From NCBI GenBank assembly GCA_021029095.1, contig JAJOHG010000070.1, positions 62,001-126,000 on the forward strand: a stretch of DNA of 64,000 bases. Reading direction: 5' to 3'. The DNA comes from Phellopilus nigrolimitatus. Lineage: Eukaryota; Basidiomycota; Agaricomycetes; Hymenochaetales; Hymenochaetaceae. Each line of letters starts with the position of its first letter. Position 1 is the stretch's first letter. Below are positions 46,326 through 57,767 of this stretch, one piece after another. The translations under genes and the position numbers were made by a program. Below the pieces are notes generated by a model that did not search any database, was not told the origin of the DNA, and saw only the letters and a list, made by a program, of their open reading frames with translations.

Positions 46326-47150
46326 TTAACAGTATCTCTCAGAAGATGAGTCTTTCTCAAGGGCCTTGATCCTCGAGCGCGACTTTCGGGCCGCCAACGT
46401 CAGGCGTGCTACGGCGAGGCCGATGAAGATAGGAGCAAACAAGGGACGAAGCGGATATATCAACTAGACGAAGAGAGCGTCAGTAGAGAGCGACTGGGAA
46501 GGACTTCAGACCATATTGTGAGGGAAGACAACGAATATAAGGTGGTATCAGAGAATTCTTCTTCTCTGGTTGCTCTGACAGTGCCATTGGCTTCCACGAT
46601 TTTAATATAAACCTCATCCAATTCACTGGGCCGAGGTCAGAAAGTTGGCATGTATGAGGTACGAAGTTGCCTAAGAATTTACACGTCAATTCCAGAAGTT
46701 TCGTCTGCAAAAAATAGGTCTTGCGTCTCGATGGCCCCAGTCATGTAAGGCACATGTCCATTGCGTTTAGTATGTTAACTTCGAATGAAATAGGGGCGCT
46801 CACCAGGGCCAGCCATGACCTCTAGCAGTGGCGTCTTTGCATTTCTTTCCGCCTTCTGCGGAGAGTTTTCAATATACCAGTTATCCGCGAGGAGGAATTG
46901 ATGTCCTGTCCTGGATAGAGTTCTGCGGCCGCTTAAAGAGAAGAGTGTGTATCACACCAAGATAGTGGGTGTTGCGATGGTTATGAAGTTTATGGGCTCC
47001 ATGCCCGCATCCCCACTGACGGATGTAGTGCCATCTTAATTAAAAAAAGCCTTTCTGGTATAAAATATTAAGGGGAATTGAATATACGTAAGATAACACC
47101 ATTTTCATGCCAATAGTTAAATCACGCACTCTACAAGATAGCGGCGAACT
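46326..47150 (-). pseudogene. Decayed ROG1/DUF676-type lipase (3' half)
   Basis: On the minus strand the pieces follow the order of fungal Rog1-like serine esterases. VDRFSAIGYGL then RRYL (about 47130-47080) stands where the lipase elbow GYSLGG is expected, so the catalytic Ser is now Gly. Next come MEPINFITIATP (about 46990), GRRTLSRTGHQFLLADNW (about 46920), LLEVMAGP, and VPYMTGAIETQDLFF (about 46740). The C-terminal membrane-proximal part is YIKIVEANGTVRATREEEFS and a hydrophobic PLRPLFAPIFIGLAVARL, ending at 46326. Joining these pieces needs at least two frame changes, and stops occur between them. The family assignment is from memory of the motif order and is moderately sure. That it is broken is quite sure. 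Confidence 0.6.
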
Positions 47151-47159
47151 AGGCCATAG

Positions 47160-48638
47160 CCTATCGCGGAGAACCTATCAACCGCACGACCTTTGGTTTT
47201 GAGATTCTTCACCCTAATTTGGACCCATTCAATTGTGAATGCGGGGGCTCCACGGGTTTGAGGTTTAGATAACTCCCTCGCGCTACACGTTCAACTCCCC
47301 ATTCGATTCCATTCTACGTCGCACTGTTCGAGAACTTGTTGAAAGAGATACATCTATACTGTGTGTCACATTGGCGCCCGTGTCTTCTGTGCGGCGTCTC
47401 GTCTCTTTGGCGGCAACCTCCTGAGTTATGTTTGTGCTTCTTCAGCCCAGTAAGGTGTCCCGGTTGCCCCGTAGGCCGTGCATTAGGACTACATGATGGA
47501 TTGGAAGGGCGGTATTGTCCATTATAGAGCACCAAGATTGAAAGTAGACTAGAGCTGCAGAAGATGAATGGCTTGCTGAAAAAAACGAAACGCTGTCCTA
47601 TGCGACGGTTCTTCAGGCAATGGCGAAACTGCTATATCCGAAATAATAAGATTTCTGCGTGCCCGCAAGCTCCGTGACATTCTGCTCGAACGCATTGCTT
47701 CGATTTGGCAAGAAAGGAAAAAGAAAAGGTAGATGTGAGAGTTCTCTGACAGCCAGAATAACAGTTGTTGAAGATGGCAACGCCTTTCGCGCGGCGAATT
47801 GTAGTTTAATTATGTAACCACCATATGTTTGTCATCTGATGCCACACTCTCGCCACAAATCGTGTCAGGTCGAGGCGTTTGGGAACTTTTTTTTTCCTGC
47901 CGTGTCAAAGGAAGCGCATTGCCTTGAAGAACTCAATGGCGCTTTATCCGCCGGAGTGATTCGTACTTCCTCGCTCCGCAGCGGTCATATTGTCATTGAA
48001 TAGCAATGAAACGACGTGTTCTATGGGCATGGGGCCGGCTGAGCTTTCCTCCTGCACAGTTGAAGTTGTCATAACGACTGTAATGTCATAAAGCATAGGG
48101 TTAGGCTGTCTCCAGAATTGGGAGGCGGGCAATTCGGCTGCCATAATGCATAGACTTTTGGCACATTTGACCTACATTAAAAGCCCAGTTCCAGCGTTTG
48201 AATGCTCATTTCGACTTTACGGCCTTTTCGCTCGGTCTTTAACTTCGGCTAAACCGTAACTCTCCTGGTAGCATTAGCTTAGGGTTGGAGTACTTTTGTT
48301 TAGTAATATATAAATTGTATATGCGCCTGTAAGCGCTTCCGTAAATGGGCCTAGCGCCCTAATTTATTCAGTTTCTCGTGCTTCAATCATGGATAAATCT
48401 CTCAATGCATAGGTCATAGGTTTGAAGCGGGAACCAACCTTATGCGTTATGACAGTTTTAACTGTACGGTCCGTCGGTGTTTTTTCCGCAGCTTTCACTT
48501 CTCTCAACCTAGTTCAGATTGGTAATTCAGCATTACGAGTTTCTGGCCGGCCGGCGCCGTATTTCAAGAAGTTCTTCATATAAAAACATGGAGCGAAGCA
48601 GGCTATAACAGTGCTAACCCCCACACATCTGATTAGCT
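47160..48638. other. Long spacer upstream of P450-3
   Basis: No supported gene. A 66-codon minus-strand frame at 47944-48144 (MAAELPASQFWRQPNPMLYD) has no CaaX box or known motif. AT-rich sequence at 48170-48400 is partly self-complementary (CGCCTGTAAGCGCTTCC) and may be a worn repeat. Confidence 0.4.
48579..48586 (+). promoter_or_regulatory. TATA box of P450-3
   Basis: TATAAAAA lies 53 bp upstream of the P450-3 start codon, a reasonable distance for a fungal core promoter with a short leader. Confidence 0.5.
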
Positions 48639-50773
48639 ATGGATATCCTGTCGAATCTGAGCTCTGTTGACCTCTTTCTTCTCGTATCCGGAGGATGGCT
48701 TGTTTACAAGGTTGCACAGACCGTGCGCATGCGATCAAAAATGACAAAACTACATGGTCCTCTCGCGAGTAGCTGGTTATTTGGTGTTTCCAAAGACGTA
48801 TTTCTTGGCGACTCGGGTGAAATATACGAAAAGTGGGCAGAGGAATATGGACCAGTTTACCAGATTCCAGGTCCCTTTGGCTCTCGTCGCACTGTCCTAG
48901 TAGATGCGAAGGCCATTGCTCACTATTTCTCGAAAGAGACGTTTATCTATGTGCACAGCGCGTTCTCGAAACAGGCTACTTCTAATATAGTGAGTAGATA
49001 CCTACTTCTTGCCTGCCTCCTATAATTGACGCTGCCTTCAATAGATCGGCAAGGGCCTTCTGTGGGCCGAGGGTGAAAGCCATCGAAGGTGACTTGTTAA
49101 TCCGAATGATTAGACAGACAACTAAAGCTGTTAAATCAGACAACGCAGGACTCTTGCTCCGGCTTTTAGCAATGCCGCTATTCGGAATTTGACACCAGTA
49201 TTTTTCGATTCCGGATACAAGGTTGATTGTTTCTTCTTCTTCTTTTGTTCGACCATTCAATCTCTAAATGCCGCGCAGGTCAAAACTGCGTGGGATGCAG
49301 CTATATCTTCTTCTGACGAAGCCATCATTGACGTTCAGAAATGGTATGCTATCTTCTGCGTTATATGTTTCAACTTGTTCTTAATGAATACCTTCGCAGG
49401 ATGAACTGCGTCTCGCTTGACAGCATCGGCATCGCGGGGTTTGGACATGATTTCGGTGAACTCGACGGTCATCATTCTGAGGTTGGAGAGATGTTCGACT
49501 CCTTCGGAACACTCCCTCAGCGAGGCATCTCCATGATACTCCCCCTCCTCAGCCAAGTCTTGCCGTTTCTCTTGAAGATTCCGACGACCCGTACACGCCT
49601 TATAAAAAAGCTGCACCGTAGTATGGAAGAGATCGCTGAAGTGCTTCTGATGAGGAGCCGCAAGGAGAAGGAGGCAGGAGCGTCTGGCGGCAACGAGTCT
49701 GGTCGGTCGATCATTGGCGCCTTGAGTATGTGTTTCTCCTCCTTCATTGATAAATGAAATTTCACTTATTCGTTATGTTAGTCAAAGCAGAGAACGCAGA
49801 TTCCGAACTACGGCTTACTGCGGATGAGGCGTTAGCACAGGTGTGTTAATTTAGTTCTTTATAGAGATAGAGTACAGACCGCATTCTTCTTTAGATGAAG
49901 GTTTTCCTTTTGGCGGGCTACGAAACGACGTCTAGTGAGTTATATTTTCTTAACTGTTCATTTATTTGTTGATGGCTTCCTGATAGTCAGCCTCACATGG
50001 GCCTTGATTGAGCTATCTCTTCATCCGGAGAAGCAGGATAGACTGCGCGCAGAGCTTGCGGACTTCTCCGCAAAGGATCCAACGTATGAGCAAATTACGA
50101 ACGGCCTTCCGTATCTTGATGCTGTCCTGCGCGAAACCCTCCGCACACATCCGCCTGTAATGCAGACTGGTCGAGTTGTGCGTTTGCTAAAGGCCTGAGC
50201 AGCGTGAAACGAAGAACTCACCGTTTGTACTTTTTTTCCCGCCCAGGCTGCTTGTGACGACGTCATTCCTCTCAGCGCGCCGGTGACGACGCCCTCGGGA
50301 GAGACCATCGACGACATCTTCATGGCCCGCGGCGCAAGCCTCATAGTGCCTATACGATGCGTTAACCGCTCCGAAGCTATCTGGGGGCCTGATGCGAAGG
50401 ATTTCAAACCCGAGCGCTGGCTCGATGGAGAGGCAGGCCTTACGGCTAAGGCGAAGGAAACGACGGGTTACCATCATCTGTTGACCTTCGGCGACGGTCC
50501 AAGGACGTGCCTTGGGCGTGCCTTTGCGGTTGCTGAGTTCAAGGTGACGTCGGGCTGCTATTTAAGCTGAGATCGAGCCATTTGCTGACCGGATTATACT
50601 ATCCGTTCTTCCTCTAGTCTGTTTTGTCTGTTCTTATTCGCAACTACGTTTTCGCTATGCGCGATGGGCCGGAGACTAAAGTGGAGAAAGTCAACACTAT
50701 TCTTCCCCGCCCGAAGGTCTCCGGCGAAACGGGAAATGCCATGCCTATGCGTGTGCAGCGCTTCGAGTATTAG
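48639..50773 (+). CDS. Cytochrome P450 monooxygenase, third and unrelated subtype
   Basis: The start at 48639 gives an anchor (MDILSNLSSVDLFLLVSG) and then LHGPLASSWLFGVSKDVFLG. Exons read in order: EEYGPVYQIPGPFGSRRTVL, GKGLLWAEGESHRRQRRTLA (joined across 49090-49139), MNCVSLDSIGIAGFGHDFGE, the I-helix FLLAGYETTS (about 49910-49930, Thr kept), and LIELSLHPEKQDRLRAELAD. Next are ExxR in LRETLRTHPPVMQ, PERW in DFKPERWLDGE, and the haem loop LLTFGDGPRTCLGRAFAVAE (about 50480-50540). It ends MPMRVQRFEY at 50773. All signature residues are intact and about nine introns are present. Its haem loop and I-helix differ clearly from the two paralogous P450s in this window. The substrate is unknown. Confidence 0.92.
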
Positions 50774-51639
50774 CTGCTCGATTGGTGGCCAGGCCGGGTG
50801 GTTACTTCCGTAATCCGTCTAATTTGATTGACATAGCCAGGAGTTCGTTTTGGAGATGAGAGGGACTACACGAGAAGCGGTTCAAGGACTATTATGCACG
50901 TTTCAAAAGCTGATTTGGGTCTTTAAGTTGTCGATTTGACTGTTCTTGTGTTACTGTAAATGTTTATTCATGGCCAATCTAGGATCGCTTATTAAATATT
51001 ATAGATAAGGTCTTGTATTGACCGCAAGTTTCAGAGTGGTGTAGACACAACCATTCCTGATAAGAATGATGCTCTTAGTGGGTCCTCATCGCGAGTCCAA
51101 TTATGTAGCCTGTCAATCATGGATGTGGATGAGTCGTGCTGATGCGCTTGCACGGCCGAAACATATCACTGTTAGTGTCAGTGATCGAAAGAAAAACTCG
51201 AAAGAGATGGCGAAGACAGAGCTTGCCTCCTGCATTTATGCAGTACGTTTCTAAACGTGCCCCGCGAGTGAAGTTCAAATGGTCGAACACGGCACCGACG
51301 TCCAGGATTCCGAATAACGCATGGCGAAATGGTGACCTGAATAATATTAAAATTATCAAAAACCCACAAGATTAAAAATTTGATTGGCCGACTTCATTAC
51401 ATTAGCATTTGATCGCATTTGGACTCAACGTAGAAATTGTATGAATCGATCTAAATAAAACCTTTATAGATACAATAGTGGTTGCGCCGAAAAAAAAAAT
51501 AAACAAGAGCGAAAGCAATCCAAAGCAACGAAATGAACGTGGTTCATGGTGAAAAATAGAAATGAAACTTAAAGCAAATAAAAATATAAGTCTGTCATAA
51601 GTGTGTCATTATAAGTTTGCACCTGTCTCTGTTATGTGC
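50774..51639. other. Convergent spacer between P450-3 and patatin gene
   Basis: AT-rich 3' flanking sequence. Several short open frames overlap on both strands at 51117-51375 without motifs. No gene is supported. Confidence 0.45.
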
Positions 51640-53369
51640 CTAGTCATTATTCGTTTTTATTTTTCGCGCTTGGAGTAATCGCGCCGCAAGTTCGGCCAGC
51701 CTCTTTTGCGTCGCAGACAACTTGAGGTATGTTATAGACGCTTCGACGGCACGGTTAACAGCCATCCAATCGTCGAGGACGATGTCCTCGAGGCCTTCTG
51801 GATTAAAGCGGAAGTACGCGCACGTCTGCGCGAAGCGTTCCTCCAGGCGCGCGTGCACACCTTCAGCGTCTGTGCTGATATGCGCGAAGGTGCGGAGAAT
51901 GTCGAGCATGCCTGTGATTCCGGAGCGCGAGCGAGGTACACCCGGGCGGTACGGGTTCTCATTGCGTCTCCCAGTCCCAAGCGAGATGAACGTATGTGCG
52001 TATGCGCTGGGCCCGTAAAGCTGCGTGAGCTGCTTGAGCGCGAGTTCGGCGGGGTTGTTGTAGCCGACGCCGCCGTCGATGTAAGCACGCCCGGCGTGTT
52101 CCGTTGGGTGGAAGTAGGTCGGCGCGGCGGATGTTGCTAGAGCCGCAGTGACGATGGATACGTCGTCCTTCTGGTCGAAAGACGGAAACGAGTCCGAGCT
52201 TTTCGAGGGATCTACGAAGGAAGGACTATATGAGGTGAAGACGGTTGGCTTCAAGATATCAGCGGTGTCGATCGTGACAACGAAGACTGGACACTGAGAT
52301 TGATCGGTGCTCCCGTCTTCAGCTTTTAGCGGTGCCTCAGCATTCCCCAGAGCCGCCTTGACAGTCCGTGCATATATCCTGCGTTGTTTCTTTGTTGAGT
52401 GCTGCGAGTTCGTGAACAGCCACCACAATCCCTTCAACTTCCTACCCCCGAACAACAACTTCGGCATTTTCATGTAAATATCCACTACCCTCTCCAACGG
52501 GAGACCCAGGCGCACGTACATGAGTGCCGCCACACCACCCGTTGACGTTCCTCCGACGAGGTCAAGGAGCGACCGAACATCGACGCCACGCGGAAGGTGA
52601 TCCTGCAATGCGAGCAAAAATAGAGGAGCGAAAATGCCGCGCACACCTCCACCGTCAAGCGTGAGAACAGCTTTCGCATCTGTAGACGACGGTGGACGGA
52701 GCGGCGAGGGGGCGTAGGGCGGGAGCAGTGGGACGGAAGAAGACGATGCAGATGTCGAGGAGGAGGACGGAATTGGGTCATGAGCAATGTTCGGATAAAT
52801 ATAGCCGCAATGTTTCGCACACGGGCAGTCGGTTGTCGATAATGCTGTCGACGAAGTGGTTCCTACTGAAGAAGTTGAGATTCGTACGCTGCGTCCACGG
52901 GGCATGAGCCGTTTGCCTTTCACGGAGGATGCGCTGGATGAGGTCCTGGGTCTTGGACTCCGTGTGTAAGTTGGGAAGACATAGCCGAAGTCATCGACGA
53001 AATCATCTGTAGATTCAGTAGTCGGTACTGGTGAAGCTGTCACACTAGAAAAAGTTGGAGCTCGTGCAATGCGAGCAGGCGTCATGGGTCGGGGACCTCT
53101 CACGACATGCAGTCTGAATGACGAGCATTCCTGCCGCTGGGTTGTCGTACGCGAGATGAAGGCATCGACAAACGTCGGTTCGCTATTCATGCGAGTTTCC
53201 ACGTTCAAATTTTGGGATTTTAGGCCCTGAAGAACAAATATGAACATTGAGTAAAGAACAAATTGTTGGTCGGACGTACCGCGCTGTTACCAGAAGGGAA
53301 TAACATGTCTTTAACATACTCAGGAGATGGTGGTTGGAATGCGAGCGAGGAAACTACAGCCTGAACCAT
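51640..53369 (-). CDS. Patatin-like phospholipase
   Basis: This is a Ser-Asp dyad lipid acyl hydrolase. A short first exon (start 53369: MVQAVVSSLAFQPPSPEYVK, then DMLFPSGNSA) splices in phase at about 53280/53224 to the long exon. The long exon first has a Ser/Thr/Pro-rich segment, then the patatin core: glycine-rich oxyanion motif LTLDGGGVRGIFAPL (about 52660-52610), the nucleophile elbow LVGGTSTGGVAAL (GxSxG as GTSTG), and the catalytic Asp in AYIDGGVGYNNP (about 52090-52055). Next is HTFISLGTGRRN. It ends IKTNND. The roughly 200-residue N-terminal extension before the core is longer than usual and appears unstructured. Start at 53369 is preferred because the exon joins cleanly; internal Mets at 53247 or 53190 are alternatives. 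Confidence 0.9.
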
Positions 53370-53448
53370 AAGTTGTTGTGTTTGTACGCAAGTTGCGCAA
53401 GCAAAGAGGTTGTGGCTGACTCGAGCAGAAAATAAGGAACAATGCGCA

Positions 53449-53836
53449 ATGGAGTTTGGGCTTGAATATCGTGGGGGCAATGAACGGGCTATCACGGAGC
53501 AATCGTCTCCCAATTTAAAGCCCGGTATCGGTCAAAGCAAAGCTGCACCGTTTCAGCTCATCACGCCGATTCCACAGGCCACTGGCTTTGAGACCAAAGA
53601 AGGCTCAGTAAGCGACAAAAGGTCGTGGAATTTTTTTGATTTGGGGTATCCTGTCCACAGCATTGTCGATCGAAGGTGCAAGGTAAGTACGAGCTCGAGG
53701 CTAAGGGGAGTCTTCACTAGCTGATCCTCAGATCCCGCCAAGTTGCGTACCTCCGATTTGGCAGGCAGGAGCATCGTATACAGACGTTATTCGCGAAGTT
53801 GTATCTGTCTTTCAAAAGAGATTTCGTGAACAATAG
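53449..53836 (+). CDS. Small two-exon hypothetical protein
   Basis: A start at 53449 gives MEFGLEYRGGNERAITEQSS and then FDLGYPVHSIVDRRCK. A good donor (GTAAGT at 53683) and acceptor (CAG at 53732) join in phase to IPPSCVPPIWQAGASYTDVI then REVVSVFQKRFREQ, with stop at 53834-53836. The product is about 113 residues with no signal peptide or membrane segment. It is divergent from the patatin gene with under 100 bp between start codons, so they probably share a promoter. I do not recognise the family. Support is the clean splice and the continued frame in both exons. Confidence 0.55.
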
Positions 53837-54046
53837 GAGTGCGAGCCGAATTGATACACGTGTTACCGCATATGGTACAATTTGATACACAGCAATTGGC
53901 TCACTACATACGCACACGTTGCAAAACAAGAGCAGGATACTGATAGCACTATAGCATAGCAGGAAATAAAAACAAAGGGGAAGAAAGATGCGAGGAAAAA
54001 GCGCGAAAGGAAAGCGCGAAAAGCATGCGATAGGAAAGGAGGAAGT

Positions 54047-55346
54047 TCAGATAAAAGCGCCGAAAAATCCCTTTGTGGATGAAACGTGTTGCACACGGGA
54101 TTTGCTGAGAGGCTGTGGCGAGGCTCCGGCGAGAGCGTTGGTGCAAGGAACGAGTGGCATACGCAAACCCATGGGGGATACGTTGACGGAGGCATACGCC
54201 GGCGGACCGAATCGCACCGGAATCACATTTTGCAATAGCGCATGCCCTTGAGTAATCCTTGCCATAGTTCGGAAAGTCGAGCTCTTTGACGGCGGCGAGT
54301 TCTCTCCCACAAATGGCGAACCGGGCAATTTGCGGTATAAGATCTGCGTTGGATTATTCGAGGTCGTGCCCAGGCGGTTTAACGGTGCTCGGCTCGGCTT
54401 CAGCTTCTGGCGCTGCTTGCGCTCGTCGAAGCAATAGATGGCCTCTTTCTGTCCAGGGATGCGCACCTTCGGGATGCGTTCGAGGCGTCTGCCCCACATG
54501 CATACGCCCTTTGCCGTTGCAGCCTGAATGAAGGGAGTCAGTAACAGAGCCATGTCTATATTAACCTCAGGTTAGACGCACCTGCTCCGATTCAATGAGA
54601 CTATAGTCGACAGCAAAAGGCATTTCGATAGTTCTGAAATCGGGTGCGATAGACTTCGGTGCTACTGCCGGACTGTGGACCATAGCACTCGAGTTGAATT
54701 TGACTACTGGACTATGAGAGGACGGCGAATCCCAGATTGCTTGTTTAGTCGACGCCACAAAATACTCCTTCTCCTCCTCGGTAACGGTGTAAGCAGCCGA
54801 GTTGGGAGAACCAGGATTTGGTGCGGACGCGTTGTCATCTATATGAATCGTATGGTTCAACGCAGCGTGCGCCACACTGATGAAAAGGGACGTTATCCAC
54901 TCGAGAATCCTGCTGTATGGCAAGCCGTCTTCCTCGACCTCCAATGAATGGATATCGTCGGAAAAGCTCATACTAACAGCATCACGGCTTTGAGCTGGCA
55001 TGCTTTCCTCCAAGCGCTCGATATCGTGTGAGTCGCAGGTCAGATAACCGGAGGTCGATACACTAGCGGAAGAGACCGAGATAGACATGTCGGAGAGTGC
55101 ATCAGAACCGAAAGCGGAGACGGATGATGCCAGCGTTCCAAGATCTCCAGAAAATTCGGATAGCGGGGACGGGGATCTGTCGGTCCACAGAAACCTCGTT
55201 CTGGAGCAGTATTCGGGAGACTCCCATTCGTACCTGTCGGTCGCGTAGGACTGGAGAAACGCAGACATAGATTGTTTCCTAGTCATCGCAGTCGTCATGG
55301 TTGTGCACCCAGTGTCCTCAATGATGCAGGGCGGCGAGTCGAGCAA
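54047..55346 (-). CDS. Hypothetical protein, two exons, Ser-rich
   Basis: Exon 1 (start 55346, or the in-frame Met at 55298) encodes a Ser/Asp-rich, low-complexity region (SEFSGDLGTLASSVSAFGSD), an amphipathic stretch (RILEWITSLFISVAHAALNH) and ends SLIESEQ. A GTGCGT donor near 54581 and the acceptor CAG at 54526 join in frame to AATAKGVCMWGRRLERIPKV. A basic exon follows (PGQKEAIYCFDERKQRQKLK) and ends STKGFFGAFI. The total is about 415 residues. No catalytic motif was seen. The basic second exon with aromatic patches looks conserved, but I cannot name the family. Confidence 0.62.
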
Positions 55347-55359
55347 GGCTTCAAGGACC

Positions 55360-55853
55360 AGGTGTCGCCACAGAGAAAAAGAGGAGTGAGGCAGGCAATT
55401 GCCTTTACAGAGACGTTGAGGCTGACGGTCGCCGAAGCTTAAGTCTAGACTCCAAACTACAGCCTATTACCGATTGCAAGTGCAGGGAACGAGGCTGGCA
55501 GATGGTCCGAGTTCTTCTCTTTTGCGGCTGACTTGAAGTTGAGTCGCTCGAGTCGCCGAGCGCTTTTGACTTCACCGGGCTCGAAGAACCCAGCTTCCAC
55601 GATACCTCCGATCGTGTTGGGATAAGAGCAGCTCAGAAGCAAGCAAACCAACAAGAAAAAGAGCGTCCATAGTGTTACTTTGCATGTCCAGCCTTGAACC
55701 AGCTAGCGGCGCCCAGGAAGCAAAGTTGATGTGGCGAGGCTCGCGGACAAACATAATAAGAAGAGGTCAGCACATCTCCAATAGGGCGATACTGCAACAG
55801 CTAATGCAAGCGGAGGAAAAAGTAAAAACAAGACTAACGGCAAGGAAGCGTGC
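55360..55853. repeat. Segmental duplication, copy A, distal block
   Basis: This block matches 59410-59900 closely, with shared runs such as AGACGTTGAGGCTGACGGTC and GAGTCGCTCGAGTCGCCGAG. A minus-strand frame is preserved in both copies (VEAGFFEPGEVKSARRLERL here, VEAGLVETGEVKSARRLERL there), so a small coding exon may lie inside. Together with 56520-58080 it forms the copy of the unit at 59410-61445. Confidence 0.75.
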
Positions 55854-55987
55854 CAATGAACAGTAAAACCGTGGGAAATGGAAAGGAAACGTGTTGTTGC
55901 GGATTGTTTACGCGGCTTTCTTACAGTATACATTATGGGCCTTTTCGACCTAGCAACCGCATAAGAAATGGGAGACCCTCCACCTTA

Positions 55988-56407
55988 GGGCCTGCTCGGC
56001 TCCAGGAGTTGCGCAGTCAACGCTTGGGTTAGCTCGGTGACGAGCCCTAGTCACAATCATTTTATATAAGCATTTTGATGCGCTAGCTTTATTTGGATAC
56101 GGATCAGCAGGGTATTTCCCTTCACAGTTGAAGAAAATGATCGTGGAAGTGCCGCACTTCGGCGAACAAATCACGCTGTGATTGCCTTATGGAGGTAGAA
56201 TGACTGCCCAACTTGAAGCTGTAACGGCGTGATTTTGTTCGCCGATTATGCCGTATGACACAGCTTCCTATATAGCAATTTTAGACGCGGCAAGTGACAT
56301 AAGATACTATAACTGGTCAAACCATCAGATCGGGATTTGTGACTGGAGCCCGTCACTCCGAGCCAACCCAAGCGTTGACTGTGCAACTCCTGGAGCCGAG
56401 CAGGCCC
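55988..56407. mobile_element. PIF/Harbinger-like MITE, 420 bp
   Basis: The left end is GGGCCTGCTCGGCTCCAGGA and the right end is its inverted copy (TCCTGGAGCCGAGCAGGCCC), with inverted repeats of about 75 bp. TTA flanks both sides (55985-55987 and 56408-56410), the 3-bp target duplication expected of PIF/Harbinger. The terminus GGGCCTG resembles Tourist-type MITEs. There is no coding capacity. It lies inside copy A of the segmental duplication and is absent from copy B, so it inserted after the duplication or was lost from B. Confidence 0.8.
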
Positions 56408-56674
56408 TTAAGGTGCCCGATATAGGTTGCCATCTGTGCTTGAAGCCTAATAGTCGATGTCTATGTTTACTCGACTACTCGTCCTTCGAGCTGATACAAC
56501 TCAGTCACTTGCTGGAGTAGTGACCACACATCATGTAATTGTGAGTTTGCGTAACATTCGCTGTTCCTAATCTTCCGACTTCTTCTCTTCGATTGCTTTT
56601 TACTGACTCATTCGTAATTGGATCTCCAGATGTAAACCCTTCGCTTTCTGTTGCTTTACGAAGTATGCGTTGAA

Positions 56675-57670
56675 CTACACGAGTAGCACACCGCCGTCCA
56701 CTTCAATCCTTTTCCCGGTGATGTACGCACACCTATTGCCCATATCTTAGCGTCTAAATAAAAAATTCAGCATGAGTTATAGAGCTTACTTCATCAAGAA
56801 TGTATAGGCTTCAGCTATCTCGTCGGGGCCAGCGACGTGCTTCACGAGAAGCGATTTCGCAGCCGCCTCGATCATTTGATCTTTGGCGTCGGGCGCAACA
56901 GGGTCCCAAAACTTCACCGGGTTTAAGGAAATATAAGCAAGTCAAGGCATTGGTGAGAAAATCTATTCATGACATAAGCTTACCTCCGTATCAACCAGCC
57001 CGGGACTGACGACGTTCACGCGGATCGGAGCTAGATCTACCGCCAACCCCCGAGTGAGACCGTCTACCGCACCAACGATGCCGGCTATTAAGGGCCATCG
57101 AATCCGAGGCTTAATGAGCGCCTGACCTGGAGGCCAACGTTTGTTACATAGTATTTTATCGCAAACGGTATGGATTTCGCCAACTCACCAATCGTGAATG
57201 TGATAGACCCTCCTTCGCCGATCTTTACTGTCTGCGCAGCGACGGCTGCACCCCAGAACCGTACGTCAAATATGTCTGTTTAATTATGGAGTCAGCAAGT
57301 AGGTCGGTTTTAACGATATCGAAAACAAAAACGGACCTTTACGCTGATCTAAATCCACGTCTGAGAACCCTAATTGCAGCGAATCTCCGCTGCTCCAGAC
57401 CAAATGGTCGATCTCGCCAACTTTCGCGAAGAAGGCCTTCACGGAAGCCGAGTCCCTCGCATCGATGACCTCGCCCGAAATCGTCCCTTTGACGGCCTTG
57501 CCTGAAAGCTCGGCCTGGAGTCTGGAAACTGCAGCTTTCACCTTCGCCTGAGAGGACGAGCCGATGATAACGTGGTCGGCAAGCGAGAGCAAGGAGGCCT
57601 TTGCGACGGCGTAACCGATGCCAGACGACCCACCAACGATTGCGATTTTCTTGCCCTCGAGTGTTGCCAT
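56675..57670 (-). CDS. Short-chain dehydrogenase/reductase, copy A (atypical active site)
   Basis: A Rossmann NAD(P)-binding oxidoreductase. The start at 57670 gives MATLEGKKIAIVGGSSGIGY with the GGSSGIG dinucleotide motif. Exons continue with [59 protein letters not shown] with [33 protein letters not shown], and end YITGKRIEVDGGVLLV. Four or five introns all join in phase. The usual catalytic YxxxK is missing: the expected place reads [14 protein letters not shown]. Related fungal SDRs lacking Tyr/Lys are known from memory, so the chemistry is uncertain. A near-identical copy lies at 60044-61029. Confidence 0.88.
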
Positions 57671-57759
57671 TTTGCTTTGCTAGAGTAGGCGGACGTCGAG
57701 TGGTTGGTCTTGGTTAAAATACAGTTGCTTAATGACCTGTCTTCTGAGCTTGCGTCCGT

Positions 57760-57767
57760 CTTATATA
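57760..57767 (-). promoter_or_regulatory. TATA box of SDR copy A
   Basis: TATATAAG on the minus strand, 90 bp upstream of the start codon, is preserved in copy B at 61119-61126. Confidence 0.55.

Noticed and set aside
47944..48144. A 66-codon frame considered as a mating pheromone precursor
   Set aside because: It ends NHSGG with no C-terminal CaaX prenylation motif, and no STE3-type receptor is nearby.
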